The notes beneath the pieces were generated by a model, which was given only the letters and a program-made list of their open reading frames with translations, had not been told where the DNA came from and did not search any database. This document shows, piece after piece, positions 1 to 6,095 of a stretch of 6,095 nt of DNA. The position numbers were made by a program, and so were the translations under genes. Origin of the DNA: Pseudomonadota bacterium (GTDB lineage: Bacteria; Pseudomonadota; Alphaproteobacteria; Acetobacterales; Acetobacteraceae); the NCBI GenBank assembly GCA_021807465.1, contig JAKBCX010000112.1:1-6095 (forward strand). Reading direction: 5' to 3'. Each line of letters opens with the position of its first letter. The first letter of the stretch is position 1.

Positions 1-3000
1 CGGCGGTGGCCATTACCGATACCTCCAACATGTTCGGCGCGCTGGAATTTTCGCAATATTGCAGCGGCGCTGGGGTGCAGCCCATTATTGGCTGCCAGCT
101 TGGGCTGGCGCGGCAGGGGGTTAATCTACCGCCAGATTACGTGGTGGCGCTGGCGCAGAACGAGGCCGGTTATGCCAATCTGCAGCGTCTTACCTCGCTC
201 AGCTTTCTGGAAGGGGACGGCATTAAGCCGCAGATTACGCGCCAGGTGCTGCTGGACCATGCCGAAGGGCTGTTTTTGCTCACCGGCGCCGCCACCGGCC
301 CCATTGGCCGTTTGCTGGCGGAAGGGCAGATGGAAGAGGCCGAGGCCTATCTGCGCGTGCTGGCGGCGGCCTTCCCCAGCCGCATCGCCATAGAGCTGCA
401 GCGCCATGGCGAGCGGTTGGAGCAGGCCATCGAGCCGGGCCTTTTGCAGCTTGCCGAGTGGCTCGCCCTGCCCATCGTGGCCACCAATGAATGTTTCTTC
501 GCCACCGCCAAAATGGCCGCGCCGCATGATGCGCTGCTGTGCATTGCCGAAGGCCGCGTGCTGGCCGAGCCGGACCGCCGCCGCGTAACAGCGGAGCACT
601 GGTTTAAGCCCGCGGCGGACATGCGCGCTCTGTTCGCCGATTTGCCCGATGCGTGCGACAATACGCTGGCCATCGCGCGAAGCTGCGCGGTTATGGCGCC
701 CTCGCGCAAGCCGCTTCTGCCCACCTGCCCCAAAGTGCGCGACGGTGCCAGCGAGGCCGATACAGTGCGCGCCATGGCCGAGGAAGGGCTGCGCGCGCGG
801 CTGGATGCGGAGGGCATTACGGAAGAGGCGCGCGGCGAATATTGGCAGCGCCTGGAATTCGAGCTGGGCATCATCATCCAGATGGGCTTTCCCGGCTACT
901 TCCTCATCGTGGCGGATTTCATTCAATGGGCCAAGGACCAAAAGATTCCCGTAGGCCCTGGGCGCGGCTCGGGCGCTGGCTCGCTGGTGGCCTGGGCGCT
1001 GCGCATTACCGACCTCAACCCGCTGCGCTATGGTTTGCTGTTCGAGCGTTTCCTGAATCCCGAGCGTGTCTCGATGCCGGATTTCGACATCGATTTCTGC
1101 CAGGAGCGGCGCGACGAGGTTATAAATTACGTGGTGCGCGAATATGGCGCGGAGCGCGTGGCGCAGATCATCACCTTTGGTAAGCTGCAGGCCCGCGCGG
1201 CGGTGCGCGATGTGGGGCGCGTGCTGGGCCTGCCCTATGGCCAGGTGAACAAGGTGGCGGAGCTTATTCCCAACAACCCCGCCAAGCCCGTAACGCTGAA
1301 GGAAGCCATAGAAGGCGAACCGAAACTCCAGGAATTGCGCGATGCCGATGAGGGCAATGCACGGCTGATGGAAGTGGCGCAGCAGCTTGAGGGATTGTAC
1401 CGCCACGCCTCCACCCACGCCGCCGGTGTGGTGATTGGCGACCGCCCGCTGGTGGAGCTGGTGCCGCTGTATAAAGACCCGCGCTCTGAGCTTCTCGTCA
1501 CGCAATATTCGATGAAATATGTCGAGCAGGCAGGGCTGGTGAAGTTCGACTTCCTCGGCCTGACGACGCTTACCGTCATCGACCGCGCGCTGAAATTCCT
1601 GCGCGAGCAGGGTGTGGATTTGGATATTTCCAGCATCCCGCTGGATGACCGCAAAACCTACGAGATGATAGGGCGTGGCGACACGGCTGGCGTGTTCACC
1701 TTTGAAACCGCAGGCTATCGCAGTGCGTTGCAACAAATGCGCCCGGACAGGTTCGAGGATTTGGTTGCCATCCAGGCGCTCAACCGCCCAGGCCCGATGG
1801 CCAATATCCCTGAATATTGCAACCGCAAGCGCGGCGCGCCGTGGGAGGCGCCGGATAAGGCGATTCACGATATTCTCGCGGAAACCTACGGCATTATCGT
1901 GTACCAGGAACAGGTGATGCAGATCGCGCAGGTGATGGCCGGCTACAGCCTCGCGGGCGCCGACCTTCTGCGCCGCGCCATGGGCAAGAAGATACGCGCC
2001 GAGATGGACAAGCAGCGCGAGATTTTCTGCGAGGGCGCGCTGAGCCAAGGCTTCACCCCGGAAAAAGCCAACGAGATTTTCGACCTTATGGCGAAATTCG
2101 CTGATTATGGCTTCAATAAATCACACGCCGCCGCTTACGCGCTGGTCTCGTACCAAACGGCGTATTTGCGCGCCAATCATCCGGTGGCGTTCCTCGCCGC
2201 CTGTATGTCGCTCTCCATCGCCAATACCGATAAAATCGCCCTGCTGAGGGCTGATGCCATGCGTATCGGCATCAAGGTGCTGCCGCCGGACATCAACAAA
2301 TCCGGCGCTGATTTCCGGCCCGAGCTTCTGGAAGATGGCAGCTACGGTATCCGCTACGCACTGGGCGCCATTAAGCGCGTAGGTGTGGGGGCGATGGAAG
2401 AGCTGGCGCGCGTGCGGGGCGATAAACCCTTCAAGGATGTGTCCGATTTCGCCGCGCGCATTGAGGCCAAGACGCTGACCCGCGCGCAGATTGAAATACT
2501 TGCCAAGGCGGGCGCGTTTGATTCCTTGGAGAAAAACAGGGCCAAGGTTTTCGCCGGCGCCGAAACCATCATGCGCACCGCGCAGGCGGGTGCGGCAGAG
2601 CGCGAGAGCGGGCAGATCGGTCTGTTCGGCGGTGCCGAGCCGGAAGTGCTGCGCTTGCCTTCCATTCCCGATTGGCCGGATTCCGAGCGCCTCACCTTCG
2701 AGGCCGAAGCCATCGGCTTCCATGTTTCGGCCCATCCGTTGGATGTTTACGCCCAGGCGCTGCGGCGGCTGGATGTTGTACCCTCCGGCGCCATACAGCG
2801 CCGGGCGGAGGCCGGTGCCTCTCGCGTGCGCCTGGCCGGGATTCTGGGGGCGAAGAAAGAGCGCATAACCCGCACCGGCAGCCGCATGATGTGGGCCACG
2901 CTCTCCGATGTGCAGGGCAGTTTCGAGGTCACTCTGTTTTCCGAAATTCTAAACCGCAGCCGTGATCTTCTGGAAGATGGCGCGGCGCTGCTGGTTACCG

Positions 3001-3302
3001 CCGATATCCGCATGGATGGTGAATCGCTGCGCATTACCGCAACGGATGTTTCACCGCTGGACCGCGCGGCGGCGGAGGCCGGGGCGGGGCTGAAAATCTG
3101 GCTGGAGAGCACCGAGGCCGTGCCGCATATACGCACGCTGCTGGACCGTGAGGGCAGGGGCAAAGGCCGGGTGGTGCTGGCGCCCAAAACCGGGCTTACC
3201 CACCAGCTCGATATTATTTTGCCTGGCGGGTTCAATGTTTCGCCCAAGCTGGCCCAGGCGGTTAAGCTGGTGCCGGGGGTGGAATTGGTTGAGGATATAT
3301 GA
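1..3302 (+). CDS. dnaE: DNA polymerase III alpha subunit (replicative, DnaE1 type), 5'-truncated by window edge
   Basis: Catalytic subunit of the chromosomal replicase, a cytoplasmic C-family polymerase that extends DNA primers. The reading frame is open from the left edge. The GTG at base 6 is not the real start: its residue matches about position 40 of E. coli DnaE, so roughly 40 residues, including the first PHP motif, lie upstream. Numbering from that GTG: PHP domain about 1-240; GRGSGAGS at 319-326; PDFDID at 358-363, with D361 and D363 matching E. coli catalytic D401/D403; third catalytic Asp D515 in KFDFLG (E. coli D555, same offset of 40); finger motifs YGIIVYQEQVMQ from 628, LLRRAMGKK at 654-662 and GFNKSH at 702-707; helix-hairpin-helix region from about 780; clamp-binding motif QIGLF at 870-874; OB fold about 940-1020; C-terminal tau-binding region to 1098. 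The visible 1098 residues plus about 40 fit the family length of about 1150. The internal clamp motif and C-terminal domain favour DnaE1 over the error-prone DnaE2/ImuC. The TGA stop overlaps the next start codon. Confidence 0.97.
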   Translation, partial: AVAITDTSNMFGALEFSQYCSGAGVQPIIGCQLGLARQGVNLPPDYVVALAQNEAGYANLQRLTSLSFLEGDGIKPQITRQVLLDHAEGLFLLTGAATGPIGRLLAEGQMEEAEAYLRVLAAAFPSRIAIELQRHGERLEQAIEPGLLQLAEWLALPIVATNECFFATAKMAAPHDALLCIAEGRVLAEPDRRRVTAEHWFKPAADMRALFADLPDACDNTLAIARSCAVMAPSRKPLLPTCPKVRDGASEADTVRAMAEEGLRARLDAEGITEEARGEYWQRLEFELGIIIQMGFPGYFLIVADFIQWAKDQKIPVGPGRGSGAGSLVAWALRITDLNPLRYGLLFERFLNPERVSMPDFDIDFCQERRDEVINYVVREYGAERVAQIITFGKLQARAAVRDVGRVLGLPYGQVNKVAELIPNNPAKPVTLKEAIEGEPKLQELRDADEGNARLMEVAQQLEGLYRHASTHAAGVVIGDRPLVELVPLYKDPRSELLVTQYSMKYVEQAGLVKFDFLGLTTLTVIDRALKFLREQGVDLDISSIPLDDRKTYEMIGRGDTAGVFTFETAGYRSALQQMRPDRFEDLVAIQALNRPGPMANIPEYCNRKRGAPWEAPDKAIHDILAETYGIIVYQEQVMQIAQVMAGYSLAGADLLRRAMGKKIRAEMDKQREIFCEGALSQGFTPEKANEIFDLMAKFADYGFNKSHAAAYALVSYQTAYLRANHPVAFLAACMSLSIANTDKIALLRADAMRIGIKVLPPDINKSGADFRPELLEDGSYGIRYALGAIKRVGVGAMEELARVRGDKPFKDVSDFAARIEAKTLTRAQIEILAKAGAFDSLEKNRAKVFAGAETIMRTAQAGAAERESGQIGLFGGAEPEVLRLPSIPDWPDSERLTFEAEAIGFHVSAHPLDVYAQALRRLDVVPSGAIQRRAEAGASRVRLAGILGAKKERITRTGSRMMWATLSDVQGSFEVTLFSEILNRSRDLLEDGAALLVTADIRMDGESLRITATDVSPLDRAAAEAGAGLKIWLESTEAVPHIRTLLDREGRGKGRVVLAPKTGLTHQLDIILPGGFNVSPKLAQAVKLVPGVELVEDI
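3291..3294 (+). promoter_or_regulatory. Ribosome binding site of the S9 peptidase gene, inside the dnaE 3' end
   Basis: GAGG lies within the last codons of dnaE. It is 4 nt before the ATG at 3299 and 7 nt before the ATG at 3302. The spacing favours the second ATG, which would shorten the protein by one Met and leave the Tat signal unchanged. With either start, the dnaE stop (TGA, 3300-3302) overlaps the start codon, which is the usual geometry for translational coupling by terminating ribosomes. Confidence 0.6.
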
Positions 3303-5512
3303 TGAACTTCTCGCGCCGGACGTTCCTTGCTTCCAGCACGGCGCTCGCCCTGGCCGCCGCGCGCCCCGCCTGGGCGGCTTGGGTAAAGCCGGTTAACATC
3401 GTCATCGGCAACGGTCCGCCTGTAGCCCCAGTGCGGCCCGTTACGGATGTTTATTTCGGCCAGCGCGTGACAGATGATTATCGCTGGATGGAAAGTGAAG
3501 GCCCGGAATTTCTCGCCTATATGCGCGCGCAAGGTGCCTACGCGGCCGGGGTGCTGGCCAAAATCCCAGGCCGGGACACGCTGGAAGCCGAGATCAGCCA
3601 TAATACCGGCGTGCTGGCCTCGGTGGCGGCGGTGCAGGTGGGCGGTGGCAAAATCTTCATCCAGCGCCGCCCGCCCGGTGCCAATACCAGCAAACTTTTT
3701 GTGCGCGACGGTGTGGGCGGCATAGACAAGCTGCTGATAGACCCCGAGGCCACCGCCGCGCCGGGCACACATAACGCGCTGGATTGGTGGCAGGCCTCGC
3801 CTGATGGCAGCCATGTCGTGTTCGGCATCTCCTCTGGCGGGTCCGAGGAATCGACGCTGCACATTGTCCAAACAGCAACCGCCACGCTGCTGCCCGAGAG
3901 CATTACCCGCACCAACTGGGCCAGCCCGAGCTGGCTGCCCGATGGCTCGGGGTTTTTCTACAACCGGTTGCAGGACGTGCCGCCCAGCAGCCTGGAATAT
4001 GAGCAGGACAGCCTGTGCTGGCTGCACAAGCTAAATACCAATCCCGAAACGGATATAAAGCTGTTCGGCCAGGGCGTGGACGCTTCCATTGCCGTGCGCA
4101 GCATAGATGTGCCCAATATGTACGCGTCGCCTGGCTCCTCCATGGTCATCGGCGTGTTGCAGGCCGGCGTGCAGAACGAGCTGACGCTTTATACCGCCAC
4201 GCTGGGCAGCGCGCTTTCTGGCAAACCGCAATGGCGGAAAATCTGCGCGCCGGAGGATAAAATCACGGGCTTCGCCCTGCATGGCGGCAGCCTTTACCTG
4301 CTCACCCACCACCGTGCGCCGCGCTACCGTGTTCTGGAACTTCCAGTATTGGAGCCTGATTTTTCCAAAGCCAGAGAGGTAGTGCCGGAAAGTGGCTCGG
4401 TCATACGCGGCATCGCCGCGGCGCGCGATGGGCTTTACATTCTCGGCCTCGATGCCGGGCTGAGCAGCCTGCGCCATCTTGGCCCGAATGGCCATGTCAC
4501 ACGCCTTGCCCTGCCTTTTTCCGGTGCCATCTCGCAAGACTCCCTCTATGCCGATATGCTGCATGAGGGTGTGTGGTTCTCGCTGCAATCCTGGGTGCGC
4601 CCGCCTGTTATCTGCCACGCCATGGCCGGGCGCCCGGTGGCGGAAACCGATATTGCCCGCAAGCCGCCAATAGATGTCTCGCCTTACGCATCGGAGGAAA
4701 TTTTCACCACAGCGCGCGATGGCACGCGCATCCCGCTCTCGATTGTTTACCGTAAAGGCATGAAGCACGGCGCGGCACCTGTGCTGATGCAGGCCTACGG
4801 CGCCTACGGCATTTCGCTCGACCCGTATTTCATCCCGCACTGGCTGCCGTTTTTGGACCGTGGCGGCGTATTCGCCGTGGCGCATGTGCGCGGCGGCGGA
4901 GAGCTGGGTGAAGACTGGCACCGCGCCGGGCAGAAGGCGCTGAAATACCATACATGGCAGGATGCCGAGGATTGCCTGCTGCACCTTATTGCCGCTGGTT
5001 ACGGCATGCACCGCACGGCGGCTGTGGTGGGCGGCTCGGCCGGCGGCATAACGGTGGGGCGGCTCATTACCGAACGCCCGGAGCTGGCCGCCGTGGCCAT
5101 TTCCATGGTTGGTGTGTCAGACGCGTTGCGCAGCGAGTTTTCTCCCAATGGCCCGCCCAACATTCCTGAATTTGGCAGTGTGAAAACCGGACAGGGCTTC
5201 CACGATCTGCTGGCCATGGATGCGTACCAGCACGTTCATGACGGCGTGCAATACCCCTCGGTGCTTCTCACCACCGGTTTGCACGACCCGCGTGTTTCTC
5301 CGTGGGAGCCAGCAAAAATGGCCGCCCGCCTGCAAGCCGCGACGGCCTCGGGCAACCCGGTGCTTTTGCGCGTGCAAGCCGATGCCGGGCACGGCATAGG
5401 CTCCACCCGCGCCCAGCGCGATGCGGAGACGGCCGATATGATGGCGTTTATTCTGTGGCGCACGGGCGGCCCGCGCTACCAGCCAAAACCCCCTCTTGCC
5501 TCGCCCGCTTAA
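3299..5512 (+). CDS. Tat-exported S9A family serine peptidase (prolyl oligopeptidase-like)
   Basis: Serine peptidase of the prolyl oligopeptidase clan, predicted to cleave peptides in the periplasm. The 737 residues fit S9A plus a signal peptide. The N-terminus has a twin-arginine motif SRRTFLA (5-11), a short hydrophobic stretch, R22 near its end, and an AWA signal peptidase I site (24-26), so export folded by Tat is likely. DDYRWME (59-65) matches the S9 N-terminal DPYRWLED-type motif; a beta-propeller follows (about 110-450), then an alpha/beta-hydrolase domain. By alignment to porcine enzyme from memory, the triad is S580 in GGSAGG (S554), D663 in HDPR (D641) and H698 in AGHG (H680). YGAYG (500-504) holds the likely oxyanion tyrosine, RGGGELG spans 531-537, and R665 matches R643. 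The S1-pocket Trp appears replaced by N621, so strict post-proline specificity is uncertain. The gene overlaps dnaE by 4 nt. Two adjacent ATGs exist (3299 and 3302); either may be used. The family call is firm; the substrate is unknown. Confidence 0.93.
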   Translation: MMNFSRRTFLASSTALALAAARPAWAAWVKPVNIVIGNGPPVAPVRPVTDVYFGQRVTDDYRWMESEGPEFLAYMRAQGAYAAGVLAKIPGRDTLEAEISHNTGVLASVAAVQVGGGKIFIQRRPPGANTSKLFVRDGVGGIDKLLIDPEATAAPGTHNALDWWQASPDGSHVVFGISSGGSEESTLHIVQTATATLLPESITRTNWASPSWLPDGSGFFYNRLQDVPPSSLEYEQDSLCWLHKLNTNPETDIKLFGQGVDASIAVRSIDVPNMYASPGSSMVIGVLQAGVQNELTLYTATLGSALSGKPQWRKICAPEDKITGFALHGGSLYLLTHHRAPRYRVLELPVLEPDFSKAREVVPESGSVIRGIAAARDGLYILGLDAGLSSLRHLGPNGHVTRLALPFSGAISQDSLYADMLHEGVWFSLQSWVRPPVICHAMAGRPVAETDIARKPPIDVSPYASEEIFTTARDGTRIPLSIVYRKGMKHGAAPVLMQAYGAYGISLDPYFIPHWLPFLDRGGVFAVAHVRGGGELGEDWHRAGQKALKYHTWQDAEDCLLHLIAAGYGMHRTAAVVGGSAGGITVGRLITERPELAAVAISMVGVSDALRSEFSPNGPPNIPEFGSVKTGQGFHDLLAMDAYQHVHDGVQYPSVLLTTGLHDPRVSPWEPAKMAARLQAATASGNPVLLRVQADAGHGIGSTRAQRDAETADMMAFILWRTGGPRYQPKPPLASPA

Positions 5513-5524
5513 CGCCGCTAGTAG
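5496..5524 (+). promoter_or_regulatory. Weak candidate promoter for tRNA-Val
   Basis: TTGCCT (5496-5501) and TAGTAG (5519-5524) are 17 nt apart, the ideal spacing for a sigma-70-type promoter. They match the -35 consensus at 4 of 6 positions and the -10 consensus at only 3 of 6. The predicted start near 5531 would leave a leader of about 10 nt before the tRNA, and the stretch just after the -10 is GC-rich, as is common for stable-RNA promoters. The -35 lies inside the peptidase coding sequence and the -10 overlaps the hairpin at 5514-5530. Read-through from the upstream genes is an equally good explanation of tRNA expression. Confidence 0.25.
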
Positions 5525-5530
5525 AGCGGC
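5514..5530 (+). other. Short GC-rich hairpin between the peptidase gene and tRNA-Val
   Basis: A perfect 6-bp inverted repeat, GCCGCT (5514-5519) and AGCGGC (5525-5530), encloses a 5-nt loop. It starts 1 nt after the TAA stop of the peptidase gene and ends 10 nt before the tRNA. No T-run follows, so it is not a standard rho-independent terminator. It could protect the mRNA 3' end or mark a processing point if the tRNA is co-transcribed. The stem is short enough to have arisen by chance in GC-rich DNA. Confidence 0.4.
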
Positions 5531-5540
5531 CTGACGGAAA

Positions 5541-5615
5541 GGGCGCTTAGCTCAGCGGTAGAGCACCTCCTTGACATGGAGGGGGTCACAGGTTCAATCC
5601 CTGTAGCGCCCACCA
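5541..5615 (+). tRNA. tRNA-Val (anticodon GAC), CCA encoded
   Basis: A complete cloverleaf of 75 nt. The acceptor stem GGGCGCT/AGCGCCC (5541-5547 with 5605-5611) has 7 perfect pairs. The D stem is GCTC/GAGC (5550-5553 with 5561-5564), with GG in the loop. The anticodon stem is CCTCC/GGAGG (5566-5570 with 5578-5582) around loop TTGACAT, giving anticodon GAC at 5573-5575, which reads valine codon GUC and probably GUU. A 5-nt variable loop is followed by the T stem ACAGG/CCTGT (5588-5592 with 5600-5604) and loop TTCAATC. The discriminator is A5612, as expected for tRNA-Val, and CCA is encoded at 5613-5615. It lies 28 nt after the peptidase stop on the same strand. All four stems pair fully, so there is no sign of decay. 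Confidence 0.97.
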
Positions 5616-5641
5616 CCGGCTAGGCCGGTGGTGGATTTTTT
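5610..5641 (+). terminator. Rho-independent terminator of tRNA-Val
   Basis: A perfect 11-bp GC-rich stem, CCACCACCGGC (5610-5620) paired with GCCGGTGGTGG (5624-5634), closes a 3-nt loop and is followed by A and six Ts (5636-5641). Its left arm includes the last two acceptor-stem bases, the discriminator and the CCA of the tRNA, so tRNA and terminator overlap by 6 nt. On the minus strand the same stem lies 20 nt after the stop of the convergent ClC gene, but no T-run follows it in that direction, so it should terminate well only on the plus strand. Confidence 0.92.
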
Positions 5642-5654
5642 CCAGAAATAATCT

Positions 5655-6095
5655 TCAGTTCGGGTAAATCTGCACGCTGGCGGCAACTGAATCCGCCACC
5701 TGCTCCTTGCCGATCAGCCCCAGCACATCCTCGCCGCGCGCCGCGCCGCGCCCGCCCACTACCACGGCCATGGTGGCGTCCTTGGCCCATATGCGGCGGA
5801 TAACATCGAACACCAGCGTGTTTTCGCGCACGATGGTGTATTTCAGCCCGGCCACATCGCCCAGCGTCATGCCGGTTTCGGTCTGCGCCAGGCCGCGCCG
5901 CATGCCGGGGTTCACGCGCACCAGCCCGGCAATGCGCCCCTCGCGGGTAATCAGCACGGGGCGCGTCAGCCCGGCCTCTTCCTCCTGCGCCAGAAACTCA
6001 TCCAGGCTGGTCTCGGCCGGCAGCACGGCCAGGTTACGGTCCATCACCTCGGCCGCGCGCTTCACCAGGAACATATTGGCATGCAGCGCCTTGGG
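5655..6095 (-). CDS. ClC-family chloride channel/transporter, C-terminal CBS-domain pair, 5'-truncated by window edge
   Basis: Only the last 146 residues are in view; the frame stays open through the right edge with seven codons (PKALHAN) before the first Met, so the ATG at 6074 is not the start. The visible part is a soluble cytoplasmic tail with no membrane segment. It holds two CBS domains: about residues 15-62 (AAEVMDRNLAVLPAETSLDEFL onward in type, ending near GRIAGLVRV) and about 78-137 (TLGDVAG, a FDVIRRIW helix, VLGLIGKEQVADSV). CBS pairs usually bind adenine nucleotides and regulate the attached channel or enzyme. The HANMFLV linker and VADSV...IYP ending resemble, from memory, the tails of alphaproteobacterial ClC chloride channels, which is the basis of the call. 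No ClC selectivity motif can be seen, so another CBS-bearing membrane protein or enzyme remains possible. The gene converges on tRNA-Val, with 39 nt between them. Confidence 0.72.
   Translation of the reverse strand, partial: PKALHANMFLVKRAAEVMDRNLAVLPAETSLDEFLAQEEEAGLTRPVLITREGRIAGLVRVNPGMRRGLAQTETGMTLGDVAGLKYTIVRENTLVFDVIRRIWAKDATMAVVVGGRGAARGEDVLGLIGKEQVADSVAASVQIYPN

Noticed and set aside
6..8. GTG at base 6 as the dnaE start codon
   Set aside because: The codon before it (GCG) is in frame and the conserved protein begins about 40 residues earlier; the gene is cut by the window edge.
126..2048. A 640-codon open frame on the minus strand opposite dnaE
   Set aside because: It lies wholly antisense to a gene with all catalytic motifs intact. 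Its translation is rich in His, Arg, Gln and Ala without recognisable motifs, as expected from the reverse strand of GC-rich coding DNA.
2747..4027. A 426-codon minus-strand open frame across the dnaE/peptidase junction
   Set aside because: It is antisense to both genes, has low-complexity composition and no family resemblance, and would need to ignore two well-supported plus-strand genes.
4031..5011. A 326-codon minus-strand open frame opposite the peptidase gene
   Set aside because: Same reasons: antisense to a gene with intact triad and domain order, and no recognisable motif.
5541..5654. tRNA-Val as an integration site for a mobile element
   Set aside because: The 39 nt after the tRNA hold its terminator and then a chromosomal-type gene. 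I see no integrase and no repeat of the tRNA 3' end in the window.
6072..6074. ATG at 6074 as the start of a free-standing CBS-domain protein
   Set aside because: Seven in-frame codons upstream read PKALHAN, which continues the recognised linker before the CBS pair, with no stop before the window edge.

Overview
The window looks like ordinary chromosomal DNA from an alphaproteobacterium. The evidence is the high G+C content, a DnaE with alphaproteobacterial features (TDTSNMFG near the start), a Tat-exported S9 peptidase, a tRNA-Val with an encoded CCA, and a ClC-type channel tail of a kind I associate with Acetobacteraceae and relatives. The family-level placement is a weak inference from memory.

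Layout: (1) bases 1-3302, + strand: dnaE, the replicative DNA polymerase III alpha subunit, missing about 40 N-terminal residues at the left edge. (2) bases 3299-5512, + strand: a Tat-secreted S9A (prolyl oligopeptidase) family serine peptidase whose start overlaps the dnaE stop by 4 nt (ATGA). (3) bases 5513-5540: a 28-nt gap with a 6-bp hairpin and a weak possible promoter. (4) bases 5541-5615, + strand: tRNA-Val (anticodon GAC) with encoded CCA. (5) bases 5610-5641: a strong rho-independent terminator whose left arm includes the tRNA 3' end. (6) bases 5655-6095, - strand: the C-terminal CBS-domain pair of a ClC-family chloride channel or transporter, running off the right edge and convergent with the tRNA.

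dnaE, the peptidase gene and perhaps tRNA-Val lie on one strand with almost no spacing. They could share a transcript that ends at the tRNA terminator. No functional link between replication and the exported peptidase can be seen; they seem to share only position and translation coupling. The window is almost wholly coding: there is no gene-free stretch above 300 bases, and I see no mobile element, CRISPR array or long repeat. I found no new biological system. The points worth a second look are the dnaE/peptidase overlap, the altered substrate pocket of the peptidase, and the way the tRNA end is built into its terminator.
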